DNA of 64,000 bases, taken from NCBI GenBank assembly GCA_963849115.1, contig CAWKGK010000009.1:62001-126000 (forward strand), given 5' to 3'. The position numbers and the translations under genes were made by a program. The notes below the pieces were generated by a model, which saw only the letters and a list, made by a program, of their open reading frames with translations, did no database searches and was not told the DNA's origin. Source of the stretch: JACDAL01 sp963849115 (GTDB taxonomy: Bacteria > Actinomycetota > CADDZG01 > WHSQ01). Shown here piece after piece: positions 15,132 to 23,386 of the stretch (positions are counted from its first letter, which is position 1; each line of letters begins with the position of its first letter).

Positions 15132-17269
15132 GCGGCGACTTCCTCGGTGGCCTGAATCCGGTTCAGCGCGAGGCGGTGGAGCTCGGCGATGGACCGGTCC
15201 TGATCGTGGCGGGGGCGGGCTCGGGAAAGACGCGTGTCCTGACCTATCGCATCGCCTACCTGATACTCAACGGCGCCTCGCCTTACTCGATCATCGCGAT
15301 TACCTTCACCAACAAGGCAGCCGCCGAGATGAAGCGGAGAGTGGCCTCCCTGATCGGTCCCGTCGCCAACAACATGTGGGTGTCAACCTTCCATTCCGCC
15401 TGCGTGCGAATCCTGCGCCGGGAGGCACCCCGGCTGGGGTATCGGTCCTCCTTCTCGATCTACGACTCGTCCGACTCGGAACGCCTGATCAAGCTGTGCC
15501 TCAAGGAGCTCAACATCGATCCCAAGCGCATCCCCCCGCGGGCGGTTGCATCGGCAATCTCCGATGCGAAGAACAGGCTGATCAATGCCGGACTCTATCT
15601 AGACTTCGCAGCCAATAAGTGGGAGCAAACGATCGCCCAGGTCTACGGCGAATATCAACGGCGGCTGGAGGAGGCCTCTGCGTTCGACTTCGATGACCTC
15701 ATCATGAGGACGGTCGAGATCTTCGACCGTTTCGAAGACGCTCGCGAGCATTATCAGCGCCGCTTCGATCATGTGCTCGTCGACGAGTTCCAGGACACGA
15801 ATCACGCGCAGGCTCGCTTCGCCACGCTGCTGGCGGAGAGATCGCGCAACATCTTCGTCGTCGGAGATGCCGATCAGGGGATCTACGCTTTTCGGGGCGC
15901 CACCATAAGAAACCTTCTCGATTTCGAACGAGACTGGACCGACGCCCATGTCGTCACGCTCGAGCAGAACTATCGCTCGACCCAAACGATTCTTTCGGCT
16001 GCCAACGCCGTCATCGAGAACAACCTCATGAGAAAGCCGAAGTCGCTGTGGACGCAAGCGATAGGCGGCGAACCAATAACGCGCTACCACGCGCAGAACG
16101 AGCACGATGAAGCGAGATTTGTGGTCGCCGAGGCGACGCGGCTGCGCGATCTCGGAAGTGCACTGTCTGATATCGCAGTCTTCTATCGCACCAACGCACA
16201 GTCGCGCGTGCTGGAGGAAGTGTTCTCTGCCCACGAGGTCCCCTATCGGCTCGTGGGCGGAGTCGGCTTCTATGACCGCAAGGAGATCAAGGACCTGCTG
16301 GCGTGGCTGCGTGCAGCCGCCAATCCTCAGGACTCGGTATCGGTGGAGCGGGCCGCACAGGCGCCACGGCGCGGACTTGGGGCTGTTTCGTTGACCCGTC
16401 TGGCCACCTTCGCCACCGAGCAGGGCATCGGCTTGGGTCAGGCGCTGGGGAAGGCAGAGGAGGTCCCGGGTGTCTCTCGCAAGGCCGCCGGAAGCGCGCT
16501 CGCCATGAGCAGGTTGCTCGAAAGAATCCGTACCGCCGGCGACTCGGGTGTTCCAGTGTCTGACATCATCGAGCTGGCCTGGGACATCTCCGGCTATATG
16601 TCCGAGCTCACCGCCGAACGATCCTTCGAGGCCCTGTCGCGCCAGGAGAACCTGAAGGAGCTCCAGGGGGTCGCCATTCAGTACGAAGGTTCAGCCGAGG
16701 ACCCCAGCCTCGCGGATTTCCTAGAGCGTGTCGCCCTCATCACCGACACCGATGTCACCGAAGGCGAGGAGTCCGGGGTGACGTTCATGACCTTGCACAA
16801 CGCCAAGGGCCTCGAGTTCCCGACGGTGTTCATCCTCGGTATGGAGGAGGGTGTTTTCCCCCACATCCGCTCGCTCACCGAACCCGACGAGATCGAGGAG
16901 GAGCGGCGGTTGTGTTATGTCGGTATCACCCGGGCAATGGAGCGCCTCTATCTCCTCAACGCCTGGTCGCGGACGTTGTGGGGCAGTTTGCAGTACAACC
17001 CGGAGTCTCGCTTTCTGAAGGAGCTTCCCGAGCAGCTGACCGAGTCGAAGGAGTATGAGAAGCAGGCGGCCAAGCAGCCACCTCGTCGCGGCGCCACCGA
17101 CCCTTCACGCTTCAGGGTCGGGCAAGAGGTCGAGCACGTCCGCTACGGCCGCGGCACGATCATCGACATCGGTCGCTCGCCCGTGGGTCTGGAGGCGACG
17201 GTGAACTTCCCGGGGGCCGGGGAAAAGAGGCTAGACCTCACGATAGCTCCGATGAAGCCGGCCTCTTGA
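15128..17269 (+). CDS. pcrA: ATP-dependent DNA helicase PcrA/UvrD
   Basis: 713 aa superfamily 1A helicase. Motif I GAGSGKT at 29-35, motif Ia ITFTNKAAAEMKRR, motif II VDEFQDTN near 219, motif III GDADQGIYAFRGA, motif IV LEQNYRST, motif V VTFMTLHNAKGLEF and motif VI EERRLCYVGITRA are present. The C-terminal Tudor-like domain (FRVGQEVEHVRYGRGTI) that contacts RNA polymerase in PcrA is intact. It acts in excision repair and removes stalled RNA polymerase and recombinase filaments. The GTG at 15128 overlaps the flippase stop (GTGA). Confidence 0.96.
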   Translation: MSGDFLGGLNPVQREAVELGDGPVLIVAGAGSGKTRVLTYRIAYLILNGASPYSIIAITFTNKAAAEMKRRVASLIGPVANNMWVSTFHSACVRILRREAPRLGYRSSFSIYDSSDSERLIKLCLKELNIDPKRIPPRAVASAISDAKNRLINAGLYLDFAANKWEQTIAQVYGEYQRRLEEASAFDFDDLIMRTVEIFDRFEDAREHYQRRFDHVLVDEFQDTNHAQARFATLLAERSRNIFVVGDADQGIYAFRGATIRNLLDFERDWTDAHVVTLEQNYRSTQTILSAANAVIENNLMRKPKSLWTQAIGGEPITRYHAQNEHDEARFVVAEATRLRDLGSALSDIAVFYRTNAQSRVLEEVFSAHEVPYRLVGGVGFYDRKEIKDLLAWLRAAANPQDSVSVERAAQAPRRGLGAVSLTRLATFATEQGIGLGQALGKAEEVPGVSRKAAGSALAMSRLLERIRTAGDSGVPVSDIIELAWDISGYMSELTAERSFEALSRQENLKELQGVAIQYEGSAEDPSLADFLERVALITDTDVTEGEESGVTFMTLHNAKGLEFPTVFILGMEEGVFPHIRSLTEPDEIEEERRLCYVGITRAMERLYLLNAWSRTLWGSLQYNPESRFLKELPEQLTESKEYEKQAAKQPPRRGATDPSRFRVGQEVEHVRYGRGTIIDIGRSPVGLEATVNFPGAGEKRLDLTIAPMKPAS

Positions 17270-17281
17270 CGACCCCACTTG

Positions 17282-17310
17282 GCAGCGGGCCCGAGGCGCC
17301 GGCCCGCTGC
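17282..17310. terminator. Hairpin between convergent genes
   Basis: Perfect 10-bp inverted repeat GCAGCGGGCC/GGCCCGCTGC with a 9-nt loop, in the 87-nt gap between pcrA and the convergent DUF892 gene. No T-run follows on either strand, as is common for actinobacterial terminators. Confidence 0.55.
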
Positions 17311-17356
17311 GCAGCGAGGTCACGAAGCTAGTTTGACAAGTTGATGATTTGTGCCG

Positions 17357-17839
17357 CTAAACGCGCGCGCCTAGCCTTTCTGCGAGAATCTCAAGCTTGG
17401 CGGCCGTCTCTTGCTCTTCACTGAGATTCTGCTTGAGCAACGACACCGCGTCGCTGAGGCCAGCCTGCTGCGCAAGCTGTATCAGCGACTTATAGGCAGC
17501 GATCTCGTAATGCTCCACCTTCAGTGACGCCCCAGCTGAGAAGACATCGAGCAGTTCAGGGGTAGGCTTCTCGTCGGCGACAAAGGACTTGAACTCCTTT
17601 AGGAGTCCGTTGATCCCGTGGCAAGTCTCGCGGCTCGGCTTCTTGTCGACGATGCCAAACACGTCCTCCAGCCTATTGATCTGGCGGTCTGTTTGCTGTT
17701 TGTGCTCCAGGTACCCCTCCACCAGCTCTTCATCGCTGGCCTTTTTCGCCATGCCCTCCAACTCACGGCTTAGTTTGCTCTCGGCATCGTAGATGTCCTT
17801 GAGCTCGTGCTCAAACAACTCAATTCCACGCTCCAACAC
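17357..17839 (-). CDS. DUF892 (YciE/YciF-type) ferritin-like protein
   Basis: 160 aa four-helix protein. It has the family's ELFEHELKDIYDAESKL start, a central HYEIAAYKSLIQLAQQAG block with the metal-site Glu/His pattern, and LSEEQETAAKLE near the end. DUF892 proteins are ferritin-like and induced by stress in several bacteria. GTG 17839 is chosen because AGGAGGTG lies just upstream; the reading frame runs open further but without family sequence. It lies 52 nt downstream of a TM protein gene in the same direction. Confidence 0.86.
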   Translation of the reverse strand: MLERGIELFEHELKDIYDAESKLSRELEGMAKKASDEELVEGYLEHKQQTDRQINRLEDVFGIVDKKPSRETCHGINGLLKEFKSFVADEKPTPELLDVFSAGASLKVEHYEIAAYKSLIQLAQQAGLSDAVSLLKQNLSEEQETAAKLEILAERLGARV

Positions 17840-17891
17840 GCACCTCCTATAGCTCGGCCAATATTGGGGATTACTCTTGTTCGACAGAGCC

Positions 17892-18458
17892 TCAGGCCCT
17901 GTCGTGTTTCTCCAGCTTGCTGTGCCAGCGCTGGCCCCAGGCACCGCCGAGCGCGCCGGCGACGATCATGGCCACCAGCAGTGCGATGCCCACGACTGTG
18001 CCGATGTCGCTGAGGCTTCCCAGCGGAAGTGGAAGTTGCTGGACGTCGGAGGGCCGCAAGTCGGTGGTGCTGCTGGTGATGCCGGTCACGATCGCCCCCA
18101 GGATTATCACCAGGATGATCGCAACGATGGGCACCAGGATCCCGTTGAGCACTCCGGACCCACGCGCCATCCGGCCTGAGGTGTAGCCGCCCCAGAAGTA
18201 GGCCAGGAACTGAACTATGACGATGCCGATGCCGGCTCCGACGCCGGCCGTGGAGACTTCGTTAGGCGATATGCCGCCCTCCGCCACGCCCATCGCCGCC
18301 AGGATCCCACCGACGATGGCGGTCAGAACGACGAAGGCGCCGATCGCGACCACAACGCCCGTGATGATGGAGACGAACGACACGCCGCCGCGAGTCTGAG
18401 CCTGCTCACGGATTACTTTGACGTTGTCGTCCCGCTCTTCCCTGCTGCTCACTGCCAT
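17892..18458 (-). CDS. Four-TM membrane protein (YrzE-like)
   Basis: 188 aa with a charged N-terminus of about 25 residues and four hydrophobic segments, at roughly 30-55, 71-88, 105-130 and 150-172. GWGGYTSGRMAR-like sequence (FWGGYTSGRMARGSG) between TM2 and TM3 resembles small YrzE/TIGR04086-type membrane proteins, but the match is tentative. ATG 18458 follows GAGAGGTG. It is between a DUF892 gene and a TM-helix channel-like gene, so probably part of one stress-related group. Confidence 0.65.
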   Translation of the reverse strand: MAVSSREERDDNVKVIREQAQTRGGVSFVSIITGVVVAIGAFVVLTAIVGGILAAMGVAEGGISPNEVSTAGVGAGIGIVIVQFLAYFWGGYTSGRMARGSGVLNGILVPIVAIILVIILGAIVTGITSSTTDLRPSDVQQLPLPLGSLSDIGTVVGIALLVAMIVAGALGGAWGQRWHSKLEKHDRA

Positions 18459-18511
18459 TTTCGTCACCTCTCTGTATCAGCTGGATTGTGATCCAATACC
18501 CGATCCCCGCG

Positions 18512-19315
18512 TCAGGCAGATCGGTCGGGATACGGGTACTCTCTGGTGGCTCCACCCTCATCCGATCCGCTCTCGCCGGCTTGGGCGGCTTGGTCCCTGC
18601 GCGCTTGGGCCCGCTCCACGATGCGCTCCTTTGAACCCGACGCCTCCCCCTTGAGGTTGGATGACTCCTGCTCGGCTTTCAGCGACGCCCGCTCCCAGTA
18701 CTTGCTCATGGTCTTGATGCCCCCACCGCCGATGGCGACGATGGACGAGCCGACAATGATGGCCAAGGCCGCGTAGAAGAGGCCGGTGACGATGTTCTCG
18801 GCGATGTTCAACTGGTCGAGGGCGGCGAAAACGGCGATGCTCAAGATCATCACGCTTACAGCCATTGCCAGCGCTTTGCCGTAGCTGAGGCCACCGAGGG
18901 AGGCCTCGATAACCTCTTTGAACGCGGCAGCCACCGCAGCACCGATAACGACGATCAGAATGGCAACGAACAAGTTGGGCAGATAGGCGATGACCCCCGT
19001 GATGAGCTCGCTGATCGGGTTGGGCCCAAACACGCCAAACGCAAGCTGCAGCACGAACAGGAACAGAGCGTAAAAGACTATCCTGCCGAGGATGCTGGAG
19101 GCGTCGTACTGGGACTTCTCCAGGGCCTTGCCGACGCCACCTTTCTCGACCGCCTTATCAAAGCCCACCTTTTCCAACACCTTGTCAACGATCTTGGAGA
19201 CGGCCTTGGCGATGAAGTAGCCGATCACCAAGATAAGCAGGAAACCGATCAGTTTGGGCAAGAACGTCGCGAACGACGAGAAAGCGTCTCCTAGTCCATC
19301 AGTAAATTGGTCCAT
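18512..19315 (-). CDS. TM-helix (MscS-associated) membrane protein
   Basis: 267 aa. Repeated membrane modules of the conserved TM-helix type found N-terminal to some mechanosensitive channels: FLPKLIGFLLILVIGYFIAK at about 18-37 and YLPNLFVAILIVVIGAAVAA at about 112-131, each followed by an amphipathic helix. No MscS beta domain is present. The C-terminal 60 residues are charged and low complexity. ATG 19315 has an excellent AAGGAGGAA ribosome binding site. Probably a membrane scaffold or non-classical channel; conductance is not implied. Confidence 0.75.
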   Translation of the reverse strand: MDQFTDGLGDAFSSFATFLPKLIGFLLILVIGYFIAKAVSKIVDKVLEKVGFDKAVEKGGVGKALEKSQYDASSILGRIVFYALFLFVLQLAFGVFGPNPISELITGVIAYLPNLFVAILIVVIGAAVAAAFKEVIEASLGGLSYGKALAMAVSVMILSIAVFAALDQLNIAENIVTGLFYAALAIIVGSSIVAIGGGGIKTMSKYWERASLKAEQESSNLKGEASGSKERIVERAQARRDQAAQAGESGSDEGGATREYPYPDRSA

Positions 19316-19431
19316 TACAATTCCTCCTTGGATAGTGAGTTGCGCCCCCCTCCCGAGAGCGCCGGAAGTACCGGACGAGGTGTGTCGCCCGGCGGTTGCG
19401 GGCGGTGCCTATCGCTCTTGTAACCGTCATC

Positions 19432-19632
19432 TCATTTCCGGTGTGGAGCACCGTTAAGCTGTCCAAGCATCGCTTGGACGTTGATCCCCAAGCCCGTCAG
19501 GAGCATTTCGTCTCGTTCGCTATCGACGTAGTCCGGCAGCTCGTCGTCGGCCCGCTCGAAGGCGGATAAACCTCCCTCCACGAACTCGAGGACCTGCTGT
19601 TTGGGTATCTCCACTTCGCCCCCTTCTTCCAT
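19432..19632 (-). CDS. Small acidic hypothetical protein
   Basis: 66 aa, acidic (MEEGGEVEIPKQQVLEFVEGG...), with no recognised family. It is upstream of the TM-helix gene on the same strand with a 116-nt gap. GGAG sits directly before the ATG, too close to be an ideal ribosome binding site. Composition is coherent enough to be a real protein, but no homology supports it. Confidence 0.4.
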   Translation of the reverse strand: MEEGGEVEIPKQQVLEFVEGGLSAFERADDELPDYVDSERDEMLLTGLGINVQAMLGQLNGAPHRK

Positions 19633-19793
19633 CTCCGGGCTGTCTCGCCGCTTTGGCGAACTCTGCTTGGCCCCTTAATCACGCCTCTGCTATCTATTAC
19701 GCCTTGGACGCCTCGCCATTACGCATGCGTTTTCGCATACCAGGACCTGGCAAGAAATGAGTTCCGCGGGATGTCAGGCGCTAGGATGAAGCG

Positions 19794-21017
19794 ATGGGGA
19801 CACGGGGGGAGGAGGCCACCGAGAAGGTAACGGTCCGACCGTCTCGGGCCACAGATGAGGTGCAAGCAGATGTCGTGGATCTGGCCACTATCGTACGGCG
19901 AGTGCTGGGCGCGAGGCTGAGCGACCCTCATGACGTCGAGGATCTCGCTCAGGAAACCTTGGCGCGCGTCATCGAGGCGCGCCCCCGGATCACAGACGAC
20001 GGCCTCGCTGCTTATGCGGTTGTAACGGCGCGCAACCTGGCGAGATCACTCGGTCGTGACGAAGCCCGCCATCGCCATAACGCCCATCGCATCGTTGACC
20101 TAAGGACACCTTCTCAGCCCGACGAAGAGACGCTGCGGCGAGAGGAGTCGGCGGCGGTATCGGCTGCCTTGGAAAAGCTGTCCCCAAGGGAGAAGTTCGC
20201 TGTGATCGGACACGAAGTGGCCGGCAGAGATACGGCGTCACTTGGGCAAGAGCTAGGGGTTACTCCCGGTGCGGTCGCCGTCCAGCTTGCGAGAGCGCGC
20301 GCCAAACTACGAGTCGACTACCTTCTGGCTCTGAGGAAGGCAAACCCCCCTACGCCTGTTTGTCGTTCCGTGCTCGTGGCGTTGTCGGCAGGGGACCAAC
20401 GCCGGCAGGCGGCACTCGATACAGCAGATCACCTGCTGAGCTGCGAATACTGTGCCGCCCTGAGCGAGTCGCTCTTGCAGAAACGAAGGCCAGTTGGAGT
20501 GCTGCTACCCGTGGCTTTCCTGCATCGGTTGAAGGATTACGTCGGGCGGTGGTCGCAATCACCCCAAGCCGGGGCCACCGCCGCCACAGCCGGCGCGTTG
20601 ACTGTCGCCGCCGTAGCGCTGGGCGCGAACATGTTGGGTGGGAATGGTCCCGCGCCGCTTGAAGGACGCCTGACCACTTCAGGCAAGGTCCTGCCTACAT
20701 CGGCTTCGAGACTGGAGCGACACGTCGGCAAACGTGTAAAGGCACATGGGATCATGGTGGAGTCCGTCCCCTCAGACGAAGGCTTCTGGATCGGGAGCAA
20801 GGATGCGCGGGTCTTTGTGCGGCTAATAATCCCTGTCCGGGAGGAATCGCCCGTCCGAATCGAAGCCGGTGAACGCGTGACGTTCACCGGCACCCTTAGG
20901 AGACACGAGCCCGGTTTCGCCCGCCGTCAGGGAGTAACGAAGATGGAGGGGGCGGGCGAGCTCCGCCGAAGCCCTCAGCACATAGTGGTCTCCCTGAGTG
21001 AGCTTAGCCCTCGGTGA
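19794..21017 (+). CDS. ECF sigma factor fused to anti-sigma-like zinc motif, TM helix and outer domain
   Basis: 407 aa. Residues 25-90 hold sigma region 2 (DPHDVEDLAQETLARVIEAR) and 118-180 hold region 4 (LSPREKFAVIGHEVAG, then a helix-turn-helix ending GAVAVQLARARAKLR). Residues 190-220 carry C190-x22-H213-x3-C217-x2-C220, the zinc motif of ZAS anti-sigma factors. A TM helix follows (about 262-283), then a 120-residue extracytoplasmic domain. So sigma and a membrane-bound anti-sigma-like module share one chain. Known ECF groups with C-terminal extensions exist, so the class may not be new. The ATG at 19794 has only a weak ribosome binding site. The 3' end overlaps the convergent cyclophilin gene by 14 nt. 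Confidence 0.8.
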   Translation: MGTRGEEATEKVTVRPSRATDEVQADVVDLATIVRRVLGARLSDPHDVEDLAQETLARVIEARPRITDDGLAAYAVVTARNLARSLGRDEARHRHNAHRIVDLRTPSQPDEETLRREESAAVSAALEKLSPREKFAVIGHEVAGRDTASLGQELGVTPGAVAVQLARARAKLRVDYLLALRKANPPTPVCRSVLVALSAGDQRRQAALDTADHLLSCEYCAALSESLLQKRRPVGVLLPVAFLHRLKDYVGRWSQSPQAGATAATAGALTVAAVALGANMLGGNGPAPLEGRLTTSGKVLPTSASRLERHVGKRVKAHGIMVESVPSDEGFWIGSKDARVFVRLIIPVREESPVRIEAGERVTFTGTLRRHEPGFARRQGVTKMEGAGELRRSPQHIVVSLSELSPR

Positions 21018-21774
21018 TCCTCACCTTGTTGATGTAAATCGGCACCAGGGGCTCGTCCATGGTCTGCGGGTCGTCCCCGCCCACGGTGTCTTTCCCACTT
21101 ATTGCAAGCAGGGTTTCTTCGCTTTCTTCGCTCCCCTCGGCCCGGCCGAAGATCGTGTAGAGGGGGTCGAGGCCGGCGGGACCCTCGGGTTGAACCACGA
21201 TAAAGAACTGGCTCCCGCCGCTGCCGGGCTGCCCCGTGTTCGCCATCGCCACGACTCCGAAGACGTAATCGCGGCCCTCGGTGCCGGCGAGCTCGTCGGG
21301 GATCGAGTAGCCGGCGTCGTCGGGGGGGTGGCCGTTGAGCCCGTCGGGGTCACCGGTCTGGATCACGAAGTTCTGAACGATGCGATGCCAGACGAGCCCG
21401 TCGAAGAAGCCCTCGCGCGCTAGGAAGACGAAGTTGTTGACCGTGGCGGGCGCTAGCTCCTCGAGCAGATCGATGCGGATGCTTCCACACGAGGTCTCCA
21501 GCACGGCCGAGTAGTCGACACCGGCCTCGAGGACGTCTTGGGGCGCTTCATATTGTTGGGGTTGTGCCTCCGCGGGAGGCTCGGCGCCGCATGCGGCCAC
21601 CGCTCTGCCCTCTTTCTTGGGAGCCGTGGGGGCAGGATCGTCGCCTGCTCCGGCCATGATCGTGATCCCCACTACGACCGCGACGCCGATCGCCACCGCC
21701 CCGCCGATGCGGGCTCGACGGCGCCGCTTGAGGGCCTCCGCGCGCGCCTGGGAGGCGCTCCTTGTCCTGCTCAT
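21004..21774 (-). CDS. Membrane-anchored cyclophilin-type peptidyl-prolyl isomerase
   Basis: 256 aa. A basic N-terminus and one TM helix (about 23-42) anchor an extracytoplasmic cyclophilin domain. The domain shows NNFVFLAREGFFDGLVWHRIVQNFVIQTGDP, FGVVAMANTGQPGSGGSQFFI and YTIFG, the catalytic core. It should catalyse proline isomerisation in exported proteins. It is divergent from the cobalamin-binding gene with only 26 nt between starts, so promoters must overlap the coding regions. Confidence 0.9.
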   Translation of the reverse strand: MSRTRSASQARAEALKRRRRARIGGAVAIGVAVVVGITIMAGAGDDPAPTAPKKEGRAVAACGAEPPAEAQPQQYEAPQDVLEAGVDYSAVLETSCGSIRIDLLEELAPATVNNFVFLAREGFFDGLVWHRIVQNFVIQTGDPDGLNGHPPDDAGYSIPDELAGTEGRDYVFGVVAMANTGQPGSGGSQFFIVVQPEGPAGLDPLYTIFGRAEGSEESEETLLAISGKDTVGGDDPQTMDEPLVPIYINKVRITEG

Positions 21775-21800
21775 CGACTGCTAGTCTCGCCCATCCAGCC

Positions 21801-22235
21801 ATGTCATCCGGACGCCTACGCATACTCGTCGCCAAGCCCGGCCTCGACGGCCATGATCGTGGCATCAAGATCGTGGCGCGGGCGCTGAGGGATGCGGGCA
21901 TGGAGGTCATCTACACAGGCCTCCATCAGACCCCCGAGCAGATCGCTTCGGCCGCGCTGCAGGAGGACGTCGACGCAGTGGGGATGTCGTGTCTGTCGGG
22001 AGCCCATATGACTCTGTTCCCCAAGGTCGTGAAGCTGCTCGAGCAGCAGGGGGCCGGTGACATCGTCGTGTTCGGCGGCGGGATCATTCCCGGCCCGGAC
22101 GCCGTGAAGCTGAAGGAGGCAGGGATCGCCGAGGTCTTCACGCCCGGCGCAACTACCTCATCGATCATCGAGTGGGTGAAGACCAACGTCGGATCGAAAG
22201 ACGAGTCTGAACCCGTGCATACTCCGGAGGATTAG
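21801..22235 (+). CDS. Stand-alone cobalamin-binding domain protein (methylmalonyl-CoA mutase C-terminal type)
   Basis: 144 aa B12-binding Rossmann-like domain. KPGLDGHDRG gives the DxHxxG motif whose His replaces the lower cobalt ligand; SCLSGAH and GGGIIPGPD are the other B12 loops. This is the small subunit (mcmA2/MutB C-terminal-type) of a split acyl-CoA mutase whose substrate-binding subunit must be elsewhere. ATG 21801 gives the standard start (MSSGRLRILVAKPG). Its stop overlaps the sucC GTG by one base, linking B12-dependent methylmalonyl-CoA or related isomerisation to the succinyl-CoA node (inference). Confidence 0.87.
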   Translation: MSSGRLRILVAKPGLDGHDRGIKIVARALRDAGMEVIYTGLHQTPEQIASAALQEDVDAVGMSCLSGAHMTLFPKVVKLLEQQGAGDIVVFGGGIIPGPDAVKLKEAGIAEVFTPGATTSSIIEWVKTNVGSKDESEPVHTPED

Positions 22236-23386
22236 TGGACTTATTCGAGTATCAGGGCAAGGAGTTGCTGCGTAAGTTCGAGGTCCCGGTTCCCGAGGGC
22301 CGCGTCGCGACCACTCCCGACGAGGCGCGGACGGCGGCCGAGGGCCTCGGCGGCAAGGTTGTGGTCAAGGCCCAGGTACAGGTGGGGGGCCGCGGCAAGG
22401 CGGGGGGCATCAAACTCGCCTCGAGCCCCGACGAAGCTTCTTCCGCCGCTGAGGACATTCTCGGAATGGACATCAAAGGCCACGTGGTAAAGCGCGTGCT
22501 GATTGAGCGGGCCGGAACGATCGAGTCCGAGTACTACCTCTCCTTTCTCCTCGACCGCTCCGAACGAGATGTACTGGGAATGATGAGCTCCAAGGGTGGT
22601 ATCGACATCGAGGAGGTTGCCGAAACCGATCCCGATGCCATCGCTCGGGTTCACATCCCTCCTCTCCTCGGCATCTCCGGCTTTCATGCGCGCGAGCTCG
22701 TCTTCGGCGCCGGTATCGATGAAGCCGCGCGTAAGGAAGCGATCGCAATCATCCCTACGATCTACCGGGCTTTCGTCGAGTCGGATGCGTCGTTGATCGA
22801 GATCAACCCCCTGGTGCTGATGGACACGGGCCGTGTCGTGGCACTCGACGCCAAGGTGACGCTCGATGACTCGGCCGACTACCGCCATCCCTATTACTCC
22901 GAGCTCAAGTCCGCCCACGAAGTACCCGAGCAAGAGCGCCTGGCGAAAGAGAAGGGACTCAACTTCATAAAACTGCAAGGCGATGTGGGCATCATCGGCA
23001 ACGGCGCCGGACTCGTCATGTCAACGCTCGATGTGGTCAAGGCGGCAGGCGGCGATTCCGCGAACTTCCTCGACGTGGGAGGTGGTGCGGGGGCCGAGTT
23101 GCTGTCGAACGCCCTCGAAGTCATAACCTCGGACAAGGCGGTCAAGTCGGTGCTCGTCAACATCTTTGGAGGGATCACTCGCTGCGATCTCGTCGCCGAG
23201 GGCATCATCGACGCGTTCGGCCGTCTCGACATGAAGGTGCCCGTGGTGGTGCGCCTTGACGGGACGAACGCGGAACAGGGCCGTAAGATGCTGGCCGAGG
23301 CACCTCATGAGCTGCTGATTGCAGAGAAAACGATGCTGGGCGCTGCCGAGAAAGCCGTCGCGCTGGCGCATCAAGCGGTGGCCTGA
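22235..23386 (+). CDS. sucC: Succinyl-CoA synthetase beta subunit
   Basis: 383 aa. ATP-grasp N-terminus (MDLFEYQGKELLRKFEVPVP, VVVKAQVQVGGRGKAGGIK) and CoA-ligase domain with NIFGGITRCDLVAEGI. With SucD it interconverts succinyl-CoA plus NDP with succinate plus NTP in the TCA cycle. The GTG start overlaps the preceding stop; its TGA overlaps the sucD ATG (TGATG). Confidence 0.97.
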   Translation: MDLFEYQGKELLRKFEVPVPEGRVATTPDEARTAAEGLGGKVVVKAQVQVGGRGKAGGIKLASSPDEASSAAEDILGMDIKGHVVKRVLIERAGTIESEYYLSFLLDRSERDVLGMMSSKGGIDIEEVAETDPDAIARVHIPPLLGISGFHARELVFGAGIDEAARKEAIAIIPTIYRAFVESDASLIEINPLVLMDTGRVVALDAKVTLDDSADYRHPYYSELKSAHEVPEQERLAKEKGLNFIKLQGDVGIIGNGAGLVMSTLDVVKAAGGDSANFLDVGGGAGAELLSNALEVITSDKAVKSVLVNIFGGITRCDLVAEGIIDAFGRLDMKVPVVVRLDGTNAEQGRKMLAEAPHELLIAEKTMLGAAEKAVALAHQAVA

